A DNA stretch of 12,147 nucleotides from Zoogloeaceae bacterium (GTDB taxonomy: Bacteria > Pseudomonadota > Gammaproteobacteria > Burkholderiales > Rhodocyclaceae), in assembly GCA_031278735.1 (NCBI GenBank), contig JAITJU010000119.1:1-12147 (forward strand), in the 5' to 3' direction. Position 1 is the first letter of the stretch, and every line of letters starts with the position of its first letter. The notes under the pieces are model-generated. The model was given only the letters and a program-made list of their open reading frames with translations, was not told the origin of the DNA and did no database searches. The position numbers and the translations under genes were made by a program. Shown here piece after piece: positions 5,465-12,147 of the stretch.

Positions 5465-8356
5465 TTACCCGCAGCTTCCCACCGCGCCGCAGGCGGTGCA
5501 GAAGTCGCAGCCGTCTTTTCGTATCAGGGTGTAGTTGCCGCATTCACCACAGAGCTTGCCTTGTGTGGGCAGCACCTTGTTGCTCACCGGGTCATCGGGC
5601 GCTTCGAGGATGCCCATTTGCTGCAAGGGAAGGCCGGTTTCGTCGAGGACGCCAAGCATGGCGTAGCGATGAATGATGAGGCGGGCGATGTAGGCGACTG
5701 TGGAAGGAAAGGTCTGCTGTTTGCGCGAACCGGGCACGAAGGCCATGAAATCTCCCAACGGTTCCGGGTAGTCGAGCAGTTTTCTGAGCTTCATGCCGAT
5801 CCAGGCCGGGTCTATCACGCGCATGTCAAGCGACAAGAGTTTGCACAGGCCATCCAGGGCGCGCGGATAATTGCCGGCAAGCCACATGGAATAAGGGCGC
5901 GTCACACCGTTGGGCAAGGCGATTTCCTTCAGGCCGAGGACGAAATCCTCGTTGGTGGAGGGATTGCGGATGTCCACCGTCCAGGAGAGTGTGCCGTCGG
6001 TGCCGGTCTTGGGTTCCTTGGCGGAAAAAAGGGCGTCGACCACCGGGGCGGCGCTTTCGTGATTGAAGGCGCCCAACTGCTCGCAACGCCAGAGGATGAT
6101 TTGCGCCATGGCGGAAACGACGGAAGGCACCTGCTTTTTCTCGCCATAGGGCGGCATGGGGATCTCGAAGGCGTCGCCGGGCGTTTTGGCAAGGCTTTCC
6201 AGCTTCATTTGCAGCCAGTCCCGATCATTGGCGCGCATGTCCATGGAAAGCGTCTTGGCGACCGCGCCCAGGCCGCGCGGTTCGGCGGGGCCGTTGGCCC
6301 ATACCTCAAAAGGCCAGGCGCGGCCTTCCGGCTCGACATGTCCGATGAATAGCGCGAATTTACCAATGGGCGAATCCAGCATGTAGGTCCAGCAGAGGTT
6401 TCCTTCCGGAAGGCTGGGGCGTCCCGGCCACCGGAGGCTGGCGAGCACGGGGGCGGGCAGATGCTTGATGGCCAGTCGCCGGTTGGCGTCGGAGACGAAA
6501 TCCTGCGGCGAACGGGCGTTATCCTCGACATCCGTCTTGGGCGAATCCACGGAAAGCACCGCGCCAAGGACGCTGTTCGGGCGATAGGTTGCCAGCCCTT
6601 TCAATCCGGCCTTCCAGGCATCCATGTATAAATCCTGGAAATCGGCATAGGGATAATCAGCGGGGACGTTGACCGTCTTGGAGATGGAAGTGTCGATATA
6701 GGGCGCAACGGCGGCGACCATGTCCTTGTGCGCGGCGGCGGAAATTTCCAGCGCGGTGACGAAATAATCGGGCAATTTCTCGATGTCGCCGCCCATGTGC
6801 CGATACAGCCGCCAGGCGTAATCCTCGACGGAATGTTCCTTGATGGCGCCGTCGCTCATGCGCTTTTTACGGCGGTATGTCCAAGAAAACGGCGGTTCGA
6901 TGCCATTGGAGGCGTTGTCGGCAAAGGCAAGCGAAATGGTGCCGGTAGGCGCGATGGACAAAAGATGCGAATTTCTCATCCCGTGCGCGCGAATTTTGCC
7001 CTTGATCCCGGCAGGCAGGCGGGAAGCGAAATTGCCGCCGGAAAGATACAGTTCGGCGTTGAAAAGCGGGAACGCGCCGCGCTCGCGCGCCAGCTCCACG
7101 GAATACAGATAAGCCGTGTCGCGCATGAACTCGCTGATGCGGGCGGCGCAGGCGCGCGCCTCGGGGCGATCATACCTGAGGCGCAGCATGGCGAGCGCGT
7201 CGCCCAGGCCGGTAAACCCCAGACCGACGCGGCGTTTGTTGGCCGCCTCGCTGCTTTGCTGGGCAAGCGGCCAGTGCGTCGCATCCAGCACGTCGTCCAG
7301 CATGCGAATGGAAACGCGAATGACGTCGGCAAAAGTGTCAAAATCGAACTCCGCCTGCTCGGAAAAGGGTTCGCGGACAAACAGCGTCAGGTTGATGGAA
7401 CCCAGACAGCAGCAGCCGTAAGGCGGCAACGGCTGCTCGGCGCAAGGATTGGTGGCCTCGATGACTTCGCAATAATTGAGATTATTGTCCCGGTTCATGC
7501 GGTCAAGGAACAAAATGCCGGGTTCAGCGTGGTCGTAAGTGGATTTCATCACCTGATCCCACATCTCCCGCGCCCGCGCCCGGCGATACACCCACAGGCC
7601 GTCGTCGCGCTGGAAGGCGCCTTCCGTTTTCATGTCGGCGTTGGGTTCGGCGCGATGCGTCAGATCCACCATGCCGTCCGCTTCCACCGACTGCATGAAG
7701 GCGTCGGTGACGCCGATGGAAATATTGAAATTGGTCAGATCGCCCTGATCCTTGGCGTGGATGAAATCCTCGATGTCGGGATGGTCGCAGCGCAACACGC
7801 CCATCTGCGCGCCGCGCCGGGCGCCGGCGGATTCCACCGTCTCGCAGGAGCGATCAAAGACGCGCATGTAGGATACCGGCCCAGAAGCGCGCGATTGCGT
7901 CCCTTTTACGCGCGCGCCGCAAGGGCGAATGCTGGAAAAATCATAACCGACGCCGCCGCCCCGACGCATGGTTTCCGCCGCCTGCGCCAGCGCCGTATAG
8001 ATGCCGGGGCGGCCATCCGTGACCTCGACAATGGAATCGCCCACCGGCTGCACGAAACAGTTGATGAGCGTGGCCTGTAAATCGGTGCCTGCGGCGGAAT
8101 TGATGCGTCCGGCGGGGATGAAGCCGTTTTCCTGCGCCCACAAAAAACGCGCCTCCCAATGGGCGCGTTCCTTTTCCGGTTCGACGGCGGCCAACGCATG
8201 CGCCACCCGGCGGCGCACGTCATGGACGTTCATCTCCTTGCCTTTGGCGTATTTTTCCAGCAACACCTCGCCGGAAATCTCCTGCGGCGGTAAGGGTGAA
8301 AATTCAGGCGCTGCGGGAATGGCGGCAAGGGACAACTGTTCGGCGGCATGGCTCAT
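5465..8356 (-). CDS. nrdJ: Adenosylcobalamin-dependent ribonucleotide reductase (class II)
   Basis: This enzyme reduces ribonucleotides to deoxyribonucleotides using a thiyl radical generated from coenzyme B12, so it works with or without oxygen. It has 963 residues from the ATG at 8356, chosen because AGGAG (8371-8367) lies 10 bases upstream; a TTG at 8374 would add six residues but overlaps that site. The active site is NPCAE with Asn303, radical Cys305 and Glu307. Cys100 (TLINCF) and Cys316 fit the redox pair that supplies electrons. RRGGGVGYDFS (131-141) and APTGTIS (469-475, phosphate binding) are also standard. There is no N-terminal ATP-cone, so overall activity control by ATP/dATP is unlikely. 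After the barrel (to about 600) come two homologous modules (654-764 and 790-904) and a tail with Cys936, 939, 950, 953, 956 and 962, likely a zinc-ribbon and thiol relay. NrdR boxes lie upstream. Confidence 0.95.
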   Translation of the reverse strand: MSHAAEQLSLAAIPAAPEFSPLPPQEISGEVLLEKYAKGKEMNVHDVRRRVAHALAAVEPEKERAHWEARFLWAQENGFIPAGRINSAAGTDLQATLINCFVQPVGDSIVEVTDGRPGIYTALAQAAETMRRGGGVGYDFSSIRPCGARVKGTQSRASGPVSYMRVFDRSCETVESAGARRGAQMGVLRCDHPDIEDFIHAKDQGDLTNFNISIGVTDAFMQSVEADGMVDLTHRAEPNADMKTEGAFQRDDGLWVYRRARAREMWDQVMKSTYDHAEPGILFLDRMNRDNNLNYCEVIEATNPCAEQPLPPYGCCCLGSINLTLFVREPFSEQAEFDFDTFADVIRVSIRMLDDVLDATHWPLAQQSSEAANKRRVGLGFTGLGDALAMLRLRYDRPEARACAARISEFMRDTAYLYSVELARERGAFPLFNAELYLSGGNFASRLPAGIKGKIRAHGMRNSHLLSIAPTGTISLAFADNASNGIEPPFSWTYRRKKRMSDGAIKEHSVEDYAWRLYRHMGGDIEKLPDYFVTALEISAAAHKDMVAAVAPYIDTSISKTVNVPADYPYADFQDLYMDAWKAGLKGLATYRPNSVLGAVLSVDSPKTDVEDNARSPQDFVSDANRRLAIKHLPAPVLASLRWPGRPSLPEGNLCWTYMLDSPIGKFALFIGHVEPEGRAWPFEVWANGPAEPRGLGAVAKTLSMDMRANDRDWLQMKLESLAKTPGDAFEIPMPPYGEKKQVPSVVSAMAQIILWRCEQLGAFNHESAAPVVDALFSAKEPKTGTDGTLSWTVDIRNPSTNEDFVLGLKEIALPNGVTRPYSMWLAGNYPRALDGLCKLLSLDMRVIDPAWIGMKLRKLLDYPEPLGDFMAFVPGSRKQQTFPSTVAYIARLIIHRYAMLGVLDETGLPLQQMGILEAPDDPVSNKVLPTQGKLCGECGNYTLIRKDGCDFCTACGAVGSCG
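5645..5989 (-). repeat. NrdJ C-terminal module, copy B
   Basis: This stretch encodes NrdJ residues 790-904, the second related domain. Matching motifs are YSMWLAGNYP, LDGLCKLLSLDMR, WIGMKLRKLLD and FPSTVAYIARLIIHRYAMLGVL, aligned one to one with copy A (LSMDMR to LSLDMR, MKLESL to MKLRKL, ILWRCEQLGAF to IIHRYAMLGVL). The copies have diverged strongly, so the duplication is old and the two probably have separate roles. Confidence 0.7.
6065..6397 (-). repeat. NrdJ C-terminal module, copy A
   Basis: This stretch encodes NrdJ residues 654-764, the first of two related domains after the catalytic barrel. It contains FEVWANGP, then LGAVAKTLSMDMR, then WLQMKLESLAK, and later VPSVVSAMAQIILWRCEQLGAF. 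The same order of motifs recurs in copy B. The fold resembles the TSCPD-type domain found near the C-terminus of some B12-dependent reductases; that family name is from memory and is not verified here. Confidence 0.7.
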
Positions 8357-8424
8357 TTCAGGTACGCTCCTCAATTAAGGAAATGGCGCTGAGGGGGCAA
8401 GGAATTCTTCTTGTTGGGAGCATA

Positions 8425-8453
8425 AATCTACTACATGTAGTAGTAAATCGCAA
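8425..8453 (-). promoter_or_regulatory. Probable sigma-70 promoter of nrdJ
   Basis: On the minus strand TTGCGA (8453-8448) and TAGATT (8430-8425) are separated by 17 bases. Each matches four of six consensus positions. The pair would start transcription near 8418, leaving about 60 bases of leader before the ATG at 8356. The -10 end overlaps the proximal NrdR box and the -35 lies between the two boxes, which suits repression by blocking RNA polymerase. The call rests on pattern and position only. Confidence 0.5.
8428..8443. promoter_or_regulatory. NrdR box, proximal to nrdJ
   Basis: CTACTACATGTAGTAG is a perfect 16-base palindrome. It fits the core of the NrdR operator (C-W-A-x-A-T-x-T-W-G) known from ribonucleotide reductase promoters, although its outer bases differ. 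It lies about 70 bases upstream of nrdJ. NrdR is a zinc-finger/ATP-cone repressor that senses dATP/ATP; its gene is not in this window. Confidence 0.8.
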
Positions 8454-8459
8454 GCATGA

Positions 8460-8475
8460 ACACTACATTTAGTGC
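8460..8475. promoter_or_regulatory. NrdR box, distal to nrdJ
   Basis: ACACTACATTTAGTGC closely matches the NrdR consensus (acaCwAtATaTwGtgt), with arms CACTA and TAGTG. Its centre is 32 bases from the centre of the proximal box, with 16 bases between the two. This is the three-helical-turn spacing typical of NrdR box pairs, so the two sites face the same side of the DNA. Confidence 0.85.
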
Positions 8476-8643
8476 ATGCCAGCGCGGATGCGGCCTCCCC
8501 CCGCAACGCGATGTCACGCGGATAAAATCCACTGCGCTTTTCATGTAACCGCCATAAAACCGGCAATTTTCCTCAAAAACGGCGGCGCGCCGAAGTATTC
8601 TTCTGTCCATCCAACTTTGATCTCCGTATGATTGATGCGCCGC

Positions 8644-8662
8644 GCGCATGAATTTCATGCGC
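8644..8662. promoter_or_regulatory. 19-base perfect dyad, possible operator
   Basis: GCGCATGAATTTCATGCGC has two 9-base arms that are perfect reverse complements around one central base. It lies about 100 bases upstream of the nqrA -35 and about 290 bases upstream of nrdJ. No T-run follows on either strand, so it is not a terminator. The form suits a dimeric transcription factor, but I cannot name one. Confidence 0.4.
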
Positions 8663-8759
8663 CGTTACAAATATGCCATGACGCGGGGAAAAGTCCGCCG
8701 CGCCCGGCATATCCCCTCGCGCCGGGAGCGCAAGCGCCAGCCGCGAGAAGATGCATAAC

Positions 8760-8788
8760 TTCGCAAACCCGCGCTTGCCCTATATAAT
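8760..8788 (+). promoter_or_regulatory. Probable sigma-70 promoter of the nqr operon
   Basis: TTCGCA (8760-8765, four of six matches) is followed after exactly 17 bases by a perfect TATAAT (8783-8788). Transcription would begin around 8793-8796, giving a leader of about 60 bases before nqrA. It is the best plus-strand promoter match in the intergenic region. Confidence 0.65.
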
Positions 8789-8802
8789 TCGGACGTTTTT
8801 TT

Positions 8803-8821
8803 GGAGCCGAATTTCGGTTCC
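8803..8821 (+). other. Hairpin in the nqrA leader
   Basis: GGAGCCGA (8803-8810) pairs with TCGGTTCC (8814-8821): eight pairs including one G-T, around a three-base loop. It directly follows a run of seven T (8796-8802), which would be the first bases of the transcript. The T-run precedes the stem, so this is not an intrinsic terminator. It may protect the 5' end of the mRNA or affect initiation; its role is unknown. Confidence 0.45.
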
Positions 8822-8853
8822 CACATGTTCTTACCAGAGATTGGGTCAAACGC

Positions 8854-10203
8854 ATGATCAAAATCAAACGCGGACTGGATTTGCCGATTTCGGGCGCGCC
8901 GTCGCAACGCATAGAGGCGGCTCGACCCGCGCGGCGCGCGGCGCTCATCGGGGACGACTACCCCGGCATGAAGCCCTCGATGGTCGCGCAGGTGGGCGAC
9001 CGGGTGAAACGGGGGCAGGCGCTCTTCTTCGACAAGAAAAACCCCGGCATTCCCTTCACCGCGCCGGGCGCCGGGGTCGTCAGCGCCATCCACCGGGGAG
9101 AAAGGCGGGCGTTTCAATCCATCGTCATCGACCTGGACGGCGACGGGGAGAATGAGGCGGCGGAAGTCTTCGCCCATTATTCGGATGCGGAACTGGAAAC
9201 GCTCGATGCCGGAAAAGCGCGGGAAAACCTGCAACGCTCCGGCCTGTGGACGGCCTTTCGCACCCGTCCCTTTTCCCGGACGCCCGCCATCGACGCGACG
9301 CCCGCCTCGATTTTCGTCACCGCGATGGATACCCATCCCCTGGCGGCGAATCCGGCGCTCGTCATCGCCGAATACGCGGACGACTTCATTCGCGGCCTCA
9401 CGGTTCTCACGCGCCTTGCCCGGGTCTTTTTGTGCGCGGGCGAAGAAGGCGAAATTCCCGGCGGCGATCTGCCCGGCGTGACGCTGGAACGCTTTTCCGG
9501 CCCGCATCCCGCCGGATTGCCGGGGACGCACATCCATTTTCTCGATCCGGTCGACGCCCACAAGACCGTCTGGCAGATCGGCTGTCAGGATGTCATTGCC
9601 ATCGGAAAACTCTTCGCCACCGGGCAATTGTGGGTGGAGCGCGTCGTCTCGCTCGCCGGGCCGGTGGTGAAGAATCCGCGCCTTTTGCGCGCCCGTCTGG
9701 GGGCCAGTCTCGACGATCTCACTGCGGACGAGCTTTTGCCGGGCGAAAACCGCGTGATTTCCGGTTCCGTCCTTGGCGGACGCGCGGCATCCGGCCCGTT
9801 TGCCTTTCTGGGACGTTTTCATCCGCAGGTCTCCTGCCTTGCGGAAGGCCGCGAGCGGGAAATGCTGCATTTTTTGCGTTTCGGGTCGAACAAGCATTCG
9901 GTGCTGAATCTTTTTACCTCCGCCTTCAACCGCAAGAAGCGGTTTCCCTTTACCACCACCACCAACGGCAGCCCGCGCGCCATCATGCCGGTCGGCAATT
10001 ACGAGGCGGTGATGCCGCTCGACATCCTGCCCACGCATCTGCTGCGCTATCTTGTCGTGGGCGACACCGAAATGGCGCAGAAACTGGGCGCCCTGGAACT
10101 GGACGAGGAGGATCTGGCCTTGTGTACCTATGTTTGCGCGGGCAAGTATGAATACGGCCCCATTTTGCGGGACGTGCTCGCCCATATCGAGAAGGAGGGC
10201 TGA
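8854..10203 (+). CDS. nqrA: Na+-translocating NADH:quinone reductase subunit A
   Basis: NqrA is the peripheral, cytoplasm-facing subunit of Na+-NQR, an NADH-driven sodium pump, and has been linked to quinone binding. The 449 residues match the family. The start MIKIKRGLDLPISGAPSQ is characteristic, followed by a biotinyl/lipoyl-like region (about 40-92, including GIPFTAPGAGVVSAI). Further conserved runs are THIHFLDPVDAHKTVW (225-240), VSLAGPVVKNPRLLRARLG (265-283) and TTTTNGSPRAIMPVGNYE (367-384). It has no membrane span, as expected. The ATG at 8854 has no good Shine-Dalgarno: only AGAGA lies nearby, about 14 bases away. The start is set by homology. It is the first gene of the operon, and its final codons carry the strong AAGGAGG that serves nqrB. 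Confidence 0.96.
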   Translation: MIKIKRGLDLPISGAPSQRIEAARPARRAALIGDDYPGMKPSMVAQVGDRVKRGQALFFDKKNPGIPFTAPGAGVVSAIHRGERRAFQSIVIDLDGDGENEAAEVFAHYSDAELETLDAGKARENLQRSGLWTAFRTRPFSRTPAIDATPASIFVTAMDTHPLAANPALVIAEYADDFIRGLTVLTRLARVFLCAGEEGEIPGGDLPGVTLERFSGPHPAGLPGTHIHFLDPVDAHKTVWQIGCQDVIAIGKLFATGQLWVERVVSLAGPVVKNPRLLRARLGASLDDLTADELLPGENRVISGSVLGGRAASGPFAFLGRFHPQVSCLAEGREREMLHFLRFGSNKHSVLNLFTSAFNRKKRFPFTTTTNGSPRAIMPVGNYEAVMPLDILPTHLLRYLVVGDTEMAQKLGALELDEEDLALCTYVCAGKYEYGPILRDVLAHIEKEG

Positions 10204-10206
10204 TTC

Positions 10207-11424
10207 ATGGGTTTGCGTCAACTGCTCGACCGGCTGGAGCCGCATTTTTCAAAAGGCGGCCGCTTCGAGAAACTTTTCGCCCTCTACGAGGCGACCGACA
10301 CCTTCCTCTATCGCCCCGGCAGCGTCACCCGCAGCGGCGCGCACGCGCGCGACGCGATGGATCTGAAGCGCATCATCATCCTCGTCTGGCTCGCCACCTT
10401 CCCGGCCCTGTTCGCGGGCATGTGGAACGTGGGCTTTCAGGCGAACAGCGCCTATCTTGCCCATCCCGAATTGCTGGCCGCCTCCACCGACTGGCATCTG
10501 GCGATAATCCGCCTCATCGCCGGGTTCGATCCGGCAAGCCTGTGGGACAACCTCGCGCACGGCGCGGTGTATTTCCTGCCCATCTATCTCGTGACCTTCG
10601 CCGTCGGCGGCTTCTGGGAAGTGCTCTTCGCCGCGATTCGCGGGCATGAGGTGAATGAGGGGTTTTTCGCCACGTCCATCCTCTTCGCGCTCATCCTGCC
10701 GCCCACGATTCCCCTGTGGCAGGCGGCGCTGGGCATCAGCTTCGGAGTGGTGATCGCCAAGGAAGTCTTCGGCGGCACGGGCAAGAACTTCCTGAATCCC
10801 GCCCTGGCCGGGCGCGCCTTCTTGTTCTTCGCCTATCCAGCGCAGATTTCGGGCGACGCGGTGTGGACGGCGGTCGACGGTTTTACGGGCGCGACGCCCT
10901 TGGCGCGGGCGGCAGACGGCGGCATCGACGCCATCGTGGGCGGCGGCCTTTCCTGGGCGCAGGCGTTCATCGGCATCATGCCCGGCGCGGTGGGCGAGAC
11001 CTGCGCCCTGGCCATCCTGCTGGGCGGCGCGTTCCTGCTCGTGACGGGCGTCGCCTCCTGGCGCATCGTGCTGAGCGTCTTTCTCGGCATGGCGGCGACG
11101 GCTTTTCTCTTCAACGCCATCGGCTCGGCGACGAACCCCCTGTTCGCCCTGCCCTGGCACTGGCACCTGGTACTGGGCGGCTTTGCCTTCGGCATGATGT
11201 TCATGGCGACCGACCCGGTTTCGGCGGCCATGACCGACACCGGCAAATGGATTTTCGGCGCGCTGATCGGCGTCATGGTGGTGCTGATTCGCGTGGTCAA
11301 CCCGGCCTTCCCGGAGGGCATGATGCTGGCGATTCTCCTCGCCAACCTCTGCGCGCCCCTGATCGACCATTTCGTGGTCGCGGCCAACATCAAACGGAGG
11401 GCCAGACGCCATGTCCGGCAATAA
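10207..11424 (+). CDS. nqrB: Na+-translocating NADH:quinone reductase subunit B
   Basis: NqrB is the large membrane subunit of Na+-NQR. It carries covalently bound FMN and forms much of the ion path. It has 405 residues with an N-terminal cytoplasmic part (1-53) and about nine to ten hydrophobic spans (for example 54-74, 119-140, 152-185, 285-303, 318-335, 347-364, 370-388). Thr230 in DGFTGATPLA is the expected FMN attachment residue (motif GAT), which would need the flavin transferase ApbE. The run GGTGKNFLNPALAGRAFLFF (189-208) is a signature shared with RnfD. ATG at 10207 is three bases after the nqrA stop and has AAGGAGG (10192-10198) at 8 bases. The last 14 bases overlap nqrC. The GLRQLLDRLEPHF start and the length favour NqrB over RnfD. 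Confidence 0.96.
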   Translation: MGLRQLLDRLEPHFSKGGRFEKLFALYEATDTFLYRPGSVTRSGAHARDAMDLKRIIILVWLATFPALFAGMWNVGFQANSAYLAHPELLAASTDWHLAIIRLIAGFDPASLWDNLAHGAVYFLPIYLVTFAVGGFWEVLFAAIRGHEVNEGFFATSILFALILPPTIPLWQAALGISFGVVIAKEVFGGTGKNFLNPALAGRAFLFFAYPAQISGDAVWTAVDGFTGATPLARAADGGIDAIVGGGLSWAQAFIGIMPGAVGETCALAILLGGAFLLVTGVASWRIVLSVFLGMAATAFLFNAIGSATNPLFALPWHWHLVLGGFAFGMMFMATDPVSAAMTDTGKWIFGALIGVMVVLIRVVNPAFPEGMMLAILLANLCAPLIDHFVVAANIKRRARRHVRQ

Positions 11425-12147
11425 GGAATCCATCGCGCGCACGCTCGTTGTCGCGCTCCTCGTCAGCCTCGTCGCCTCGGTGTTCGTGGCCGGGTCGGCG
11501 GTATCCCTGAAACCCGTGCAGGAGGAAAACCGCCTGCTCGACCGCCAGCGCAGCATCCTGGCGATTGCCGGCGTCGGCGGGCCGGAGCTTTCCGCCGGAG
11601 AAGCGCGGGACATCTTCGCCAAACGCATCAAGGCCCAGGTCATTGATCTTGCCACCGGCGAGGCGAAGAAGGACTATGATCCCCTGACCTTCGATCCCCT
11701 GAAGGCGGCGCGGGATCCGGCTCTGTCCGAGGCGCTGCCCGGCAAGGAGGATATTGCCGGCATCAAGCGGCGCGAGCGTCTCACCACGGTCTATCGGCTG
11801 GTGAAGGCAGACGGCAGCGGCGAACTCGAGGCCCTGATCCTGCCCGTGCGCGGCTACGGCCTTTGGTCGACGCTCTACGGTTTTCTCGCCATCAAGCCCG
11901 ATCTCAATACCGTGGTCGGCCTGGGGTTTTACCAGCACGGGGAAACGCCGGGGCTGGGCGGCGAGGTCGATAATCCCAAATGGAAAGGGCTGTGGCCTGG
12001 CAAGACGCTCTTCGGCGAAAACGGCAAGCCCAATATTGAAATCGTGAAGGGCGGCGTCCAGCCGGGCAGCGCGGGCGCGGCGCACCAGGTCGACGCCCTG
12101 GCGGGCGCGACGTTGACCAGCAAGGGGGTCGACCACCTGCTCGCCTT
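11411..12147 (+). CDS. nqrC: Na+-translocating NADH:quinone reductase subunit C (partial, 3' end missing)
   Basis: NqrC is a membrane-anchored subunit with a large periplasmic domain that carries the second covalent FMN and takes part in electron transfer through the pump. 245 codons are present and the frame is open at the window edge, so only about 15 residues should be missing. Residues about 8-30 form the single membrane span, followed by VSLKPVQEENRLLDRQRSIL. GFYQHGETPGLGGEV (172-186) and DALAGATLTSKGVD (228-241) are family hallmarks; Thr234 is the expected FMN site. The ATG lies inside the end of nqrB in another frame (14-base overlap), with GGAGG (11396-11400) 10 bases upstream, so translation is probably coupled. 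nqrD, nqrE and nqrF would be expected next. Confidence 0.95.
   Translation, partial: MSGNKESIARTLVVALLVSLVASVFVAGSAVSLKPVQEENRLLDRQRSILAIAGVGGPELSAGEARDIFAKRIKAQVIDLATGEAKKDYDPLTFDPLKAARDPALSEALPGKEDIAGIKRRERLTTVYRLVKADGSGELEALILPVRGYGLWSTLYGFLAIKPDLNTVVGLGFYQHGETPGLGGEVDNPKWKGLWPGKTLFGENGKPNIEIVKGGVQPGSAGAAHQVDALAGATLTSKGVDHLLA

Larger units (their letters stand above)
8357..8853. other. Divergent nrdJ-nqrA intergenic region
   Basis: These 497 bases separate two divergently transcribed genes. The nrdJ side holds its ribosome binding site, a probable promoter and two NrdR boxes (to 8475). The middle (about 8476-8643) is mixed in composition, with AT-rich runs between GC-rich ones, and I see no gene or clear motif in it. 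A 19-base dyad lies at 8644-8662. The part from about 8690 to 8760 is GC-rich with weak inverted repeats. The nqrA promoter and leader occupy 8760-8853. Short open frames here lack ribosome binding sites and family-like sequence. Confidence 0.8.

Noticed and set aside
6728..8080. Plus-strand open frame of 450 codons inside nrdJ
   Set aside because: It is the shadow of a clearly conserved reductase on the minus strand and shows no domain or ribosome binding site of its own.
8357..8374. TTG at 8374 as the nrdJ start
   Set aside because: It would add six residues and lies next to, rather than after, the AGGAG site at 8371-8367. The ATG at 8356 is placed correctly behind that site.
8375..8566. 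Small minus-strand open frame upstream of nrdJ
   Set aside because: It overlaps the NrdR boxes and promoter, has no ribosome binding site and no recognisable sequence.
8490..8570. Possible cobalamin riboswitch, suggested by CCCGCAAC, AAATCC and TGTAACCG fragments near a B12-dependent enzyme
   Set aside because: The fragments are not in the order of a B12 box, and they lie upstream of the predicted nrdJ promoter, so they would not be in its transcript.
8699..8731. GC-rich inverted repeat (CCCGGC with GCCGGG) as a terminator
   Set aside because: The loop is 12 bases, the stem is interrupted and no T-run follows on either strand. No upstream gene would need it.
8655..8948. Small minus-strand open frame overlapping the start of nqrA
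   Set aside because: It runs antisense across the nqrA promoter and N-terminal codons and has no family features.
1..12147. Mobile elements, CRISPR arrays, tRNA or rRNA genes, toxin-antitoxin or defence genes
   Set aside because: None were seen. Apart from nrdJ regulation and the points listed, the window is conserved core metabolism.

Overview
The window reads as chromosomal core metabolism of a Gram-negative proteobacterium with fairly high GC content. The AtpA and AtpD sequences most resemble those of Betaproteobacteria as I know the family: the start region reads SQGSIVQCIGAVVDIQF and the beta subunit carries DELSPED. That placement is inference from memory, not from a search. No mobile element, tRNA, rRNA or CRISPR array was seen, and nothing here looks like a new defence or accessory system.

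Layout. (1) Bases 29-5365, plus strand: the distal six genes of an F1Fo ATP synthase operon, atpF-atpH-atpA-atpG-atpD-atpC. They are tightly packed; the membrane genes atpB and atpE presumably lie just upstream. (2) Bases 5382-5426: a strong hairpin between convergent genes that can serve as a terminator from both sides. (3) Bases 5465-8356, minus strand: nrdJ, a large adenosylcobalamin-dependent (class II) ribonucleotide reductase with two homologous modules and a cysteine-rich tail after the catalytic barrel. (4) Bases 8357-8853: a divergent intergenic region with two NrdR-type operator boxes over a probable nrdJ promoter, a 19-base dyad, and a probable nqrA promoter with a perfect TATAAT and a hairpin leader. 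(5) Bases 8854-12147, plus strand: nqrA, nqrB and the first 245 codons of nqrC. This is the start of the operon for the Na+-translocating NADH:quinone oxidoreductase, and it runs off the window.

Together the genes cover energy conversion (an NADH-driven ion pump and the ATP synthase that uses an ion gradient) and dNTP supply. Whether the ATP synthase uses H+ or Na+ cannot be told here, because the c subunit is outside the window.

Points most worth a second look: the expected ATG of atpD reads AAG although the ribosome binding site and N-terminal codons are intact; the NrdR box pair is exactly phased and overlaps the nrdJ promoter; NrdJ carries an internal duplication; and the nqrA leader starts with a T7 tract and a hairpin and has no clear Shine-Dalgarno.
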